Part shown: positions 45,200 through 56,009 of the stretch, piece after piece
Layout of the letters: every line of letters begins with the position of its first letter
Position numbering within the stretch: position 1 is the first letter of the stretch
Program-made: the position numbers and the translations under genes
The notes under the pieces: model-generated
Databases searched by the model: none
The model's input: only the letters and a program-made list of their open reading frames with translations
Told to the model about the DNA's origin: nothing
Assembly: GCA_947034895.1 (NCBI GenBank)
Contig: OX344762.1
Span: 13,893,501 to 13,957,500 of the forward strand
Reading direction: 5' to 3'
DNA length: 64,000 nucleotides
DNA from: Rhytidiadelphus loreus
Lineage: Eukaryota > Streptophyta > Bryopsida > Hypnales > Hylocomiaceae

Positions 45200-48100
45200 A
45201 TGGGTTCGGCCAAGGTTAGAGAGACTAGGGCTGGGCATGGGAGGTTGCCTCCTCAAGCACGAGCATTGCACGATGTCCAGAAATCAGGACAGCGGAGATT
45301 GGACTATATTGCAACAGAATGGATCAAGTCATCTCAAAATGCAAGGAAATCAAAGTCACGAAGACAACTTGCCGAGGCTAATTCAATTCGGGACAAGGAC
45401 GGTGACTGTGAGTCGCATGAGTGTACAGAAATAGATCGGTCTTGTATTATAGAGGACCAGATTGTAGATAGAGAGGAGCGTAGGGCTACATTGCTGATTG
45501 TTGAATTCATTAGTTCAAAGCTCTCTATTCTTCTAGGGCCAAACAGTAGAAAAGCAGTCTTTGCAAGAGTTTTGGATCACAAGAAAGTGTGTGCTCATCT
45601 TCTAGATCACATTCTTCCCTCAAAGGTGTTGGCAGCATATGAAGAAGTACTGGGAGGTGTTTCAGCCCGTTTAGATCTTGTGAAGGGAGTGAACAGTGCA
45701 GCAAAGTTGGCAACTAAGCACGCAATTTTAGATGCTGCAGTGAGTTCCAATATTGGTTTAGGATTCGGGACAGGTGGACCATCGTTGAGACAAATAGGAA
45801 GACTGTTACGAGTTCACCCGCGCAATCTCGCAGCTGCCATTTCCAGACGAGAAGTTATGGACAGTAACGGGGTGTTTGTATGCATGCTAATGCTCCGGAG
45901 AAAACGCACAGACGGACTCAACCTAGAAGAACGCACCCGTATCATTGAGTGGTGGGTGGTCGAGAGCCGAGTCTCACCGAATAAAAAGGATGTAACCCGG
46001 AAGTGGCGGTCACCGGGTGTTTATGAAACGAAGCTGACGCATTATTTGCAAGAAACACAGGTAAATTGTTGCCCTAAATCCATGGTTGTAATAAACTTTG
46101 GGGTCTGTTGATGCTTGGATACCTTAGTGAATTGCATGTAGTTTTGTGTAGGGTTGTAGTATAAAGTTGTAGTGTGAGGCTTGTACCATCTAGAAAGTGT
46201 GAATAGTGGTGAACTGTTCATCTAAAATTTTGTTAAGTACTCCATACATTTTGACAATAGTCGTGGTTTAGGATTGAGTACCCAATCATTTTTCATCTAA
46301 AGTCCGCTGGAGTCCTGGGGATTACATGAAATGGAAGTGTGCAGTACTCTTCACATGTTGAGTCCAGTATGAGTAGTCTGAGGTACCATAAAAGTACTCA
46401 AAATTTCACTATGAGTCTTTTGAAGTGCACGTTGAGTACTGTGAGGATGGATTAAAGTCCTCGGCAGTCCATTATGACTTGACTAACGTACCGAGCGGAA
46501 CTGGGATTCAGTCATTTTCATTTGAAGTCCATAGGAATTAGTATTCACGCTTCAATTCTTGTGGTTGAATTCAGTAGTGCAGGTGGAGTACTTTGAGGAT
46601 GGATAATGGTACTAAATAGTCCACTGTGAACTTAGTGAAGTACACATTTTTAAATAGGACTAAATGGCCTTCCTTTGCAGTGCATAGGAATCAATACTTA
46701 CACTTGTAGGGTTATGGACAAATCAAATGTACTTAGTAATATGTACTAACATTGACTTTGTTGTTGTTTTGTAGACACAATTTTTTATTCGCTTTGTAGT
46801 AGCCTGCCCAGAAGTGTCAGTTGCAGAGAGGGCGTTTGGGATGTTGAAGCCCTTCTATGTCAAGAGGCTAAGTGAACGAAACACTTGTTGCTATATTTAC
46901 CATGTTGAGTTGCATGAGTTGCTTGTTGCTCTGAACAACATGCGAGCATGTAAGTTCTGGATTATAAATTGTCGATGTGTTGTAGACAGGCAATGTGCGG
47001 CTTGTATCATTCAGTACAACGGCTTGACTGAATTGTGGCAATCTATAGTGTGCACAAAGGGAGAATTTGATGAATGGCATAATGTCAAATGCTTGTATGG
47101 TGAATGCCCCCATTGTGGGGTAGACACTCTACCACTTTGTCCAGACGAGGCTGAAGGGTATGAGGGTCAATTACTGGAATGGAGGAGGTTTGCCCTAGAA
47201 GAGACTATTTCGAAGAAGGGGAAGGTCTTGAAAAAGCTAAACTTGGTCTACAAGAAGACCACTTCAGATGTCTTCCTAGATTACTTGAAGCCAAAACTTC
47301 AAGCTTTTGTTACCCACAATTTTGTAGCTAGGTGGGAGGACCAACAGTTCAAACGTTGTTGCAAGGCATTCCCTGAAGACACAGTAGTCTCTGTTGTCGA
47401 CTATGCTGAGAACTATAAGTTCGAGATTCAAGACGAAGTGCAAAGTATGCACTGGCACTCGTATCAGGTGAGCATTTTTGTCCAAATAACTTATCGGCAC
47501 AACCCCGAGTTGGACCTCTCTGACCCTGAGACATGGATACTAACGGAGTACCACTTTTACATTTCGGATGACAAAAATCATGACTCGGAGTTTATCCAGT
47601 ACTGCTTCGGGATGCATTGGGATCACATGGCGAGATCTGGATTTGCACCGAAGCAGCATTGGGTATGGAGTGATGGATGTGCTAATCAGTTTAAATCCAA
47701 TAGACCTTGGTATTTTGTGTCTAGATATCCAAATTATGACAAATGGATGCTCAATGCTGTGGAGTTTCTTTGGCAGTGGTCATGGCATGGGCCCTCATGA
47801 CGGAGCAGGGGCTGTTGTAAAGTCTTTCATTCGAAGAGAACAACTAAAGTCTCATGGTGTTCAGTTGCAGTGTGCTAATGATGTTGTGGTTTTCTTGCAA
47901 GCTTATTTGACTGAGAGAACAGAGACTACGTACTCTGGTCGCAAAAAGCCGATGAGACGGTATTTCCACGAAGTACTAGAATCAAATGTCCAACCTCTTC
48001 GTGACAATAGGCACAAATGTGATGTTGTACATGGGACTAGGAAAATTCACTCAATAATGGCAACAAATAAAAACCAAATTACCCAGATAATGGTGAAGCC

Positions 48101-48668
48101 ATTGGCTTGTTTCTGTGCATTTTGCATTGACAACGATTGGGCAAGATGTGTGAATTTGCATTGGACAGGAGAGTGGGAACCAAAGTTCTTGCAACCAGGT
48201 GACACTGAATTTGTAAGACGTGCAATGGTTGAGAGTTGGGATGGCGTCTGGCAATGGGGAGACGATGGAGAGCTAATGGCTGCCACCCTAGATATTGGTG
48301 ACAACTTTGCTGTCAATGCTGCAGCAGGCAATAGCGAAGGGCAAGATTTATGGCTCATCCGAGTTACGAAGCCTTTGCACCCAGCTAAGGCTGCTTTTAC
48401 TTGTAAGTGGGGCACTGAATTTCAGCAAGGAGATCTTGTCATGGCCGGACATTACTATCAGGTGTGGGGATCTTCGGAGAGTTCTTATGTGCTATTGCGG
48501 AATTCCAACATTGTCTATATGCATGCTACACACATTCGTGCAGTGAAGTTCATTATGCCTCCAAAAGACCATCGGGTTACTGGCAATGACATGGTTTTCA
48601 AGTTGGCGGAGGAGGTAAGGACCAAAATCATGACTGTGCTTGTGAGTTTGAATCTGGAAGAGGATTAA
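45200..48668 (+). pseudogene. TE-B DDE-type transposase gene, copy 2 (one intron, one frameshift)
   Basis: Exon 1 45200-46060, intron 46061-46774 (GTAAAT...TTTTGTAG), exon 2 from 46,775, phase 0. Exon 2 also holds a CGECPHCGVDTLPLC-like cysteine pair (YGECPHCG) that could bind zinc. The frame changes by one base near 47,740-47,755, between the WSDGCANQFK block and the FFGSGHGMGPHDGAGAVVK block, and the second frame runs to 48,668. Compared with copy 1 it has Thr for Met in WIL(T/M)EYHFY and Gly for Glu in PHD(G/E)AGA; Gly is the family norm, so copy 2 is closer to the ancestral state there. Unless the shift is bypassed or spliced out, neither copy makes a full enzyme. Confidence 0.7.
46061..46774 (+). 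other. Intron of the TE-B transposase gene, rich in AGTCC/AGTACT words
   Basis: 714 bases with about ten AGTACT or GAGTAC words and about ten AGTCC/GGACT words. Mirrored at 29,097-29,810. No other gene is seen in it. Confidence 0.6.
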
Positions 48669-48739
48669 AGACTCCAATTACATCTGCACAGTACAATTTT
48701 GTTTTTGGTTTGGGGGGGGTGCGCAGGTGGAGCGGGGGG

Positions 48740-48793
48740 GGGGGGGGGCACGCATGAACTGGATGCCATCAGGGTTCAAGTCCCTGTGTGCCC
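48740..48793 (+). other. tRNA T-arm-like hairpin next to poly-G (copy 2)
   Basis: A poly-G run (about 48,733-48,748) leads into GGGCACGC; a perfect five-pair stem CAGGG/CCCTG closes TTCAAGT at 48,770-48,786, followed by TGTGCCC, which can pair with GGGCACG. Only about 48 bases lie between the pairing ends, so it is not a whole tRNA. It could be the remnant of a tRNA-derived SINE or a polymerase III B-box. Confidence 0.35.
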
Positions 48794-49068
48794 AATTGGG
48801 GCCTTTGCATCAATGCAAAGTAACTTGTCTTTCCCTTGCCATCAAGGGTGTTCTCCAACTCATGACCGGAGGTGAGTACTTCATAATCATTAGCTGGGTC
48901 TCGGATTCTTGATGAATATAATAGCTATTATTGCCTCAATTCAGAATTTGAAACCAGTGCTGATGTTTGATGGTTTAGGTGTTTGCATCATTGTTTTCAA
49001 GTGTAATTGTGATCTAAACCCATTTAATTTTGGTACTCATGATGCAAGTAAACCAAGCGGTTTATGAC

Positions 49069-49076
49069 GTATAAAG
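49069..49076 (+). promoter_or_regulatory. TATA-like box of the small acidic-protein gene (copy 2)
   Basis: GTATAAAG, 197 bases before the ATG at 49,273. Confidence 0.45.
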
Positions 49077-49272
49077 AGCTGGGATTTCAGCTTCACCCTA
49101 CCCTAAACCCTCTTCTTAACCCCTGCTCTTAAGTCCAAGGTAGTCTTATTTAGATGCATAGTACTCACTACAGTCCGAGGCAGTCGTTAGGATGTAGCGT
49201 AGTGGTTGCTCCAGTTTGAGGCAGTCTGATTTAGTCCTAAACCGCTTGGTCCAGTCGAAGGCAGTCCTTAGG

Positions 49273-49824
49273 ATGTCTCTCCTCCCACATTCCAAGTCTA
49301 CTTTGCAAGAATACTTGGCAAGTGTCGATGAGGTAGTGGAGAGCCGAAAGGGGAAAGTTCCTTACTTTGAGGATTCACACGTGAGAGCTCTTCTCACGCA
49401 CGGACATGGTGAGGATGTGCTGTGGACAGTGGCTGCAAACCGGGAGTTCAGGCAGATGGAGCATAGTGTTGGTGTACCGTTCTATGGGCAATTTGGAGAC
49501 GATGACCCGATGGATGACCTGATGGAGGATGATTGTTTTGGATACAGGGAGTACTCCGAGGTAGAGTCAGAAGGCGGTAGCCGACGATGGGTGCTCTCAT
49601 ATGAGTACTTCCCCGACTCCAACGTTCACCGGATGGAACGTGGTGGTGAAGACAACACGCTTGAAGAGGTTGAGCAGCCGCCTTCTGAAGAACAGTGGCA
49701 GAATATGACATATCGGCCAAGTATGTGGAATTTTGATACCAACGCAGATGTTCATACCAATGCGGATGTTGCATATTCCCCCCAAGGTAGTAGGGATGTT
49801 GCATATTTCCCCCCAAGGCAATAG
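49273..49824 (+). CDS. Small acidic protein of TE-B (copy 2)
   Basis: The same 184-codon gene as at 26,049-26,600, with no visible change in the protein. It sits downstream of and in the same direction as the transposase gene but has its own TATA-like box, so it is probably a separate transcription unit. Elements of several families encode a second protein beside the transposase; that role is only a possibility. Confidence 0.5.
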   Translation: MSLLPHSKSTLQEYLASVDEVVESRKGKVPYFEDSHVRALLTHGHGEDVLWTVAANREFRQMEHSVGVPFYGQFGDDDPMDDLMEDDCFGYREYSEVESEGGSRRWVLSYEYFPDSNVHRMERGGEDNTLEEVEQPPSEEQWQNMTYRPSMWNFDTNADVHTNADVAYSPQGSRDVAYFPPRQ

Positions 49825-50499
49825 GGATGTTGCATATTTCCCCGCAAGGCAGTAGGCTTTAGGCGTTGCATTAGGCATTACCCCAATTTCAGTGTAGGCT
49901 TGCTTTCAAAGACACTAGTGTGTCTTATTTTCGTTTTGGCACTTTCATGCAACCCTAAATCCACTATAAGTAGTTGTACAGCTTTACAATGCACTGTGAA
50001 AATGCAGTTGCAATTTTGCTTTATAAATGACACAAGAATTTCCTACCTTGTCTCCTCCATTTTTTGGCCTCAAATGTTTGTTCTGTTTGTCAAACTAGTT
50101 AATTAATTTCAAGACAGCTTAGTAATTGTTAGCCATTATATGGGGCAGTAGCATTGGAGGCTACCCAAATAAAATCGCAGAAAGGTCGATGCTTCCCGCC
50201 TCCATCTCAGTCATGAAGCTAGCCCACCGCCTGGCCTCCCAAAATTGAACCCTGTTCTATTTGGAGTTATGGCTTCTTGTGGTTAATGGATTGAGATGGA
50301 CTGCTATTTATTCTTGTCATAACCCGGAATTGGTCCTTCTCTGGGGTTGTTTAGGGTCAAGGGTCTATGTGCTAGGCCTCTGTAATTTAGAAACACATTG
50401 ACTTTGAAGTCACCATTTCTTTGAAGACATTTATCCTAAAGTACTCTCGCACCAATACATATAAAAATTCATTTTGCCTCAAAATTTAAATTAAAATGA

Positions 50500-50815
50500 C
50501 ATGTTTGAAGCATCACTTATTCACTCCCCCAAGTGCTAATTATTTAAGACAAGAGGAGTTGTCCAAAAAAATATACTACTTCAACTGTGGCCCCTCTGCC
50601 CACTAATATAGGGTTAGGAATGAAATTCATAAAATGTTTGAAGCATCACTTATTCACTCCCCCAAGTGCTAATTGTTTAACACAAGAGGAGTTGTCCAAA
50701 AAAATATACTACTTCAACTGTGGCCCCTCTGCCCACTAATATAGGGTTAGGAATGAAATTCATAAAATGTTTGAAGCATCACTTATTCACTCCCCCAAGT
50801 GCTAATTGTTTAACA
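50500..50815. repeat. 133-bp tandem units, right arm (two and a half units)
   Basis: Reverse-complement equivalents of 25,058-25,370. The array is truncated at 50,815 inside GTGCTAATTGTTTAACA by the hAT terminus. Confidence 0.85.
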
Positions 50816-50819
50816 CAGG

Positions 50820-51240
50820 GTTGTCTATCCGGACGTGACGTTGGCTTTTTACGTCCGGATGTCATGACACGTCCGTCCGGACGCGTCAGAGCTCGTCGCC
50901 GATACTGACGGGACCATCCGCGGCGCGGATGAAGTCTGTCTAGTCTGCGACGGCGTTGGGCCGTCTTCTGGACGGTTATTCCGTCGCCGAATGGACATCC
51001 GTCTCTTGGACGGAGAGCCCATCCGTCCCCTGGACGGTAGGCCGTCCCCTGGACGGAGAGCCCGTCTCTGGATGAAGAGGTCGTCTCCTGGACGGAATTC
51101 TCGTCTCCAGGACGTTAATCCGTCCCTTGGACGCGAATCCGTCCTCTGAACGGGAAACCGTCCACAGGACGGGAATCCGTCCCGTCCCCTGGATCGGAAT
51201 ATCGCTGGACGGGACAGTCGCCGCTTGGACGGTTTAGGGT
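50820..51240. promoter_or_regulatory. CCGTC/GACGG minisatellite before the hAT gene
   Basis: About 20 copies of CCGTC and GACGG, many paired as CCGTCCCCTGGACGG. The first copies are CCGGACG/CGTCCGG. The same paired core precedes the kinase and RING genes at 57.9 and 60.6 kb. Confidence 0.8.
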
Positions 51241-51291
51241 GCGGGGCTGCGGGTTTAGGGTCCACCCCATCAGCCGGATGTCCGTCTAGTT

Positions 51292-51332
51292 GGGTTTAGG
51301 GTTTAGGGTTTTAGGGTTTTAGGGTTTTAGGG
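51292..51332. repeat. Telomere-like run (GGGTTTAGGGTTTAGGGTTTT type)
   Basis: Five consecutive TTTAGGG or TTTTAGGG units. Confidence 0.7.
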
Positions 51333-51346
51333 AGGGCTTCAAGGTG

Positions 51347-51354
51347 TATATTAA
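51347..51354 (+). promoter_or_regulatory. TATA-like box of the hAT gene
   Basis: TATATTAA between the telomere-like run and the coding region, about 220 bases before the ATG. Confidence 0.4.
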
Positions 51355-51569
51355 GGACTTCCGCCTATTCAAGATTACTTTCCCGTGCTGATTTTGCCTT
51401 TCATGTCTTGGTTGGAGTACAACCATTGCGGTAGAGCAAAGTCCAAGAAGAGTGTATTGTGGTGGCACTTGTTGTGAGAGCAACAAGTGTTATTGCCACA
51501 TCACATTTCAAACAGAATACTAATCTTTTTTTTGGTGCAGGGGCAGGTAGAGGAGGACAGATAAGAGCA

Positions 51570-54500
51570 ATGGGTGGAGGAAGATCACAGTGGGAACCTT
51601 GGTACACACTACGGCCAGATGGAAAAGTTGCTTGCAAGTTTTGCGAAACTTTGCTAAGCTACCGAAAGGATCGGTTGCTTTTCCATTTGGGATACAGACG
51701 AAACGACACCGTCCAGGGAGTGAGAGCGTGCACTAAAGTCAATGCAGCCGTGAAGGTAATGTTTTGGAATTGTGGAGGACATATACCTACGGACACTTCG
51801 CATGGACCTGGACGCGACGTGGAAGTGACATCACCATCAACGATACTACCAAGTGTAGTACATGGCGAGCAACAACCTGATGCTTCAATCTCAGCAAATG
51901 ATGGAGGAGAAAACACTGGGGGGCAAAGCTCTCAAGTACGATCATCGGAGGCGCCCATTCCTAATTTGACCCACAGTCGATCGATGAGGCAATTGTCTGT
52001 ACAAGATGGAATGAACGCATCAAACAAGCAAGTACTAGACAAGAAGTGGGCTAAGTTTTTCTATGAAGCCAATATACCATTCAATGTAGTGAGGCATCCT
52101 GCGTTTCTGGATGCAGTGAAATCAACATCGGAATCGAGAGTTGGCTACAAACCTCCAGCATACCATGCACTTCGTACAAAGCTCATAAAATCTACAAAAG
52201 ATGAAGTGGCAGCAATTGTAGCAAAGAAGACAAGGTCACCAATCCACAAGTATGGCGTTACAATATGCTCTGATGGATGGGATAATGTGACACATCGACC
52301 ATTGATGAATGTCATGTTGGCATGTACAAGTGGAGAGGTATTTCTTGGATCGATAGACACAACAGGCGAATGCAAAGATGTTACTTACGTGGCTAATTGC
52401 ATGGGTGATTACATTGACGAGGTAGGGGCACAGAACGTGGTATAAGTTTGTACAGACAATGCAGCAAACATGTTGGCCGCTGGCGCTCTGTTAATGCGTA
52501 GATTTCCACACATATATTTTCAAGGGTGTTCAGCACATGCACTTGACCTTCTACTTGAAGATTGGGGAAAACAAGATTGGATTACAAGTATGGTCAAGAA
52601 AGCCAAGTCAATTGTGAAATACATTCGAACGCATCACATGCCACTTGCAATCTTTCGACGACATTCTCCTAATCACGTTTTGAAAAATCCCGTTCAAACA
52701 CGCTTTGCAATCATGTTCCTCATGATCGAACGTTTGGTGGAGGTGAGGGAAGCGGTAGAATCAACAGTCCACGATCCGCAGTGGAATGAGTACATGCGGA
52801 GATTGGCATCCAGTGAAAAGCAAAGAAAAGCTAATGATGTGCGACGATATGTGCGAACGGATGAATTTTGGAGGAGATGTTTAAACTTTGTACACATAGT
52901 GGAGCCCGTGTTGATAGCTCTTCGAGAGTTTGATGGAAAGCACCCGTGCTTGGACAAGGCATGGCTTGTGATGAAAAAGGTGGAAAAGCATGTTTTATCT
53001 TTGAGGGATCCACCATTTTCATTAGAGCCACGGTATGCAATTTCCGCCATCGATGATTTCTACAAGCGCTGGGACATGCTGAGGATGGATTTGCATTACG
53101 CCGGGGCTCTATTGAATCCCTTTTTACTTGACGAAGTCTTGCTAATGGATGATGATGAGGCAAGAGAAGCCATATTGAGAGTTCTGCGCAAATTGGCGGT
53201 TGGAGATCAAGCATTTGTGTCAGCTTTGTCTGAGTACCAAGCATTTAGAGATCGGCAAGGCATTTTCAGTGGACTCCCTGATGTAAACACCTTGAATTTG
53301 CAGCCTCACGAATGGTGGGACCTTCTCGGAGCCAGTGCTCGTACACTTGCACCGATTGCCAAAAAGATCCTCGCACAAGTGTGTTCTGCATCGTCATGTG
53401 AACGCAATTGGAGCATGTATTCGTTTGTCCACAACAAATCACACAATAGATTGACATCTGAGCGTGTTGAGGAATTGGTTTACATTTATACCAATTCCAA
53501 GACTCTAAGAGAAAGGGTTGCAGCAAATCCGACAAGGTGGTACACTGAAAACATGATGTCAGAGGATTCCATGACAGATGAATCTGATGGTCTAGACCGT
53601 CGTTCGGTTCGCTCTGATCCAGATGATGACGATTCAGATGATAGTTCCAATGACGATGACGAGCCACCGTTTGATAGATTTGGTGGGTTTGGAGGAGTGC
53701 GTCCTCTAATTGATGCATCCGTATTTGACTTTGAAGAGGGGGATAATAACGACAATGCCTCCGAGGGACATCAAGGAAGTCCACCACGAATGCCACAAAC
53801 GTGGAATGCTGGGCCAAGTGGGGGCAATACAAATGAGGACGTTGTGGCACCGAGACCACTAAGTCCAGACCCTATGGATGTACAAATTGATGCCACAATA
53901 GACAGAGATGGGGTTGACGTTGGAAGAGGACGTGAAGAAGAAGTAGTAGTACCACCGTCCTTGCCCATGAGGACCACTCGTAGAGAAGGGCCCCCTCAAG
54001 GTGGAGAAGCACATATGACCCCTCCAAATCGAGTCTCGGTTGCACAACGGCAGATGCCAGTATTGGAAAATCTACAAATCCAAAGTTCATCAAGGCCGTC
54101 TAGTTCCGAAGTTCGTCCACACGAACCAACTTCGTCGGTAGGTACACGATTGGCTGGTATGGTGTCACAACGTGTGACTAGAAATACGAATTCATTGCGG
54201 CCACCTGTACATGCCAATAATCAAGGGAAGCGTCCCCGACCACAAGGTACTACCAGTGAACGTGTGAATACTAGAGCACGTAGAAGGCTGAGGAGGGAAG
54301 AAGCGGCTTCCCAACCATTTTTAAGAGAAGTTCAAACGGGAGGGCCCAATACAGATGGCATTATGGACGCAACGGGCCAACGACCTCTTCGGACGTTGTC
54401 TTCTATAGCTCGACCACAACGAAACCGCAATGATGAGGCCTCCAGCGAAAGTGATAGTGCACCATCCAATCATTCCAATGATGATGGTGCATCCATCGGT

Positions 54501-54659
54501 GGTACTATAGGTGAAGATGGTGAGGTTCCAGGAGATAGTGATTACAGGGGGCCGGTGCCTCGACAAGGTCCACTCGAAGAAATTGGTGGTAATGAACCAA
54601 TAGTACAAGAAGCAAATGCAAATACTTCTGTGCACATTCTTAGGCATGGAAGACGTTGA
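51570..54659 (+). pseudogene. hAT transposase gene with one in-frame TAA
   Basis: From ATG 51,570 (just after a possible acceptor GGTGCAG) one frame of about 1,030 codons is broken only by TAA at 52,443-52,445. An N-terminal BED-like zinc finger has WYTLRPDGKVACKFC...LLFHLGY. A DUF659-like catalytic region has YGVTICSDGWDN (D235) and, just after the stop, VCTDNAANML (D296) and CSAHALDLLLEDW. The hAT dimerisation region has SSCERNWSMYSFVHNKSHNRL near residue 610. The last 350 residues are acidic, disordered and rich in basic clusters, longer than in typical hAT enzymes. The TAA stands where Gln is plausible (NVV-Q-VCTDNA), a single CAA-to-TAA change. Apart from that the gene looks intact. Confidence 0.8.
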
Positions 54660-56009
54660 ATGTTTTTGAAATGACAATAGGGTCTTCACATTTTCAAATG
54701 CAAATTTTTTAGAGGCTCAATACCTTGCATATTGAAATCAGCATTAATATTAAATATGACTTTTGTTCCTTTCATTCTCATGGAACTATTTACCCCTACA
54801 GTCCCAAAGTCATTACACAAAAAGGGACGCAAAACTGTTTTTTCTCTTGCATTTGCCTCAACATGTGGAAAAAAAGGTTTTTTACAACATCTAACCGTAA
54901 GATCTTGTACTTCACATGTTTTTTATCACGTGGAAAAAATTTCATGAAGTTTGACCGAATAGATTGAAAGATATTAGCATTCAAACTTGGAAGAACTAGT
55001 TTTCTGAATGCGGGCTTTGCAATTTTAAATTAACTTTCACTACGATTTATGGAAAATTAGGCCTCTGGAGTTTGGAGCAATATTGTTTTTGAATTTTTTT
55101 TTGTGAATACGAAAGAATCGAGGTCTAAATTTGAAAGAGTTATTGCAATTGAAAACTCCATGTGTTAAAATCCAAATAACACAATCTGACAGTCTGGTGT
55201 TTTTTTCATGTATGTTTTCTTTTTTTCAAATTTAATTTAAATTAAAATTCTAAAACTATGTTTTTCATTCATTCCTTCGTTTATGACTTTATGGTAAGAG
55301 TTTCCGGTTATTCTGATACATATTCTAATTGATAAAATTTGATTTCCACGTTTAGCTTTATAAAATCACAATAAATTCATTTTTCCATTAATTTTGCTGA
55401 AAAAAATAAAATAAATTTAAAATAAATTCTTACGAGTGGGGAGAAATATTAAAATATTATGCTGATTTTCAATAAAAATATAAATTTGGTTTGATAGTGA
55501 AATTTGACTTCAAGCCCGTCTTTGTGGTTGTTTATTAGTTTTGGGTGTGAAAACTAAAATAACCAATTGAAAATTGGTTCGATTAGAAATCTCTATTGAT
55601 ATTTGGACCTCTTGTAAAAAACTAAAAATTTAGAATCTCGTGAGTTGTTTTTTCTATTTTTACTTATTTATGGCACGAAGTGCAACAAAAATGATGACAA
55701 TTACAATTGTGCACAAAACTAATTGGAATTTCTTATAATGATGTACAATTCAGAGTTTTTAGTACTAAAGATATAAGATTTTTGTTTAAACTCAATTTAA
55801 ATGATAAAGTTAGGAAAGACAATAAGTTCTTTACAACTCAATGTTTTGGTAAAATACTTTTATATCTTTATATAAACCAAAATGAGTACAAAATGCATTG
55901 AAGTCACAAAGTGTGCTACATTGCTACGTATGTCCTCAAGCCTACATTATAATAACCGCATGTGCTAAGTAAACACTAACTTTGCAACTATATGGTAATA
56001 CACTATTAT
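54660..56009. other. AT-rich noncoding gap
   Basis: No gene seen. This is the 3' side of both the hAT gene and the leftward kinase gene, so two convergent terminators are expected. Confidence 0.4.

Larger units (their letters stand above)
43940..50815 (+). mobile_element. TE-B copy 2 (inverted), cut on the right by the hAT element
   Basis: Begins with GGGCGAATGCACACTA, the TE-B terminal motif, and is nearly identical to the reverse complement of 25,058-31,931. It stops in the middle of a third 133-bp unit, where a hAT-like terminus starts. The remaining part of this copy, including its zinc-finger gene, should lie beyond the other end of the hAT element and is not in the window. Confidence 0.65.

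Noticed and set aside
48740..48793. A complete tRNA gene
   Set aside because: Too short between the pairing ends; no D-arm or anticodon arm can be drawn.
50849..51265. Minus-strand ORF of 138 codons in the minisatellite
   Set aside because: Arg/Pro/Gly repeats produced by the CCGTC/GACGG array.
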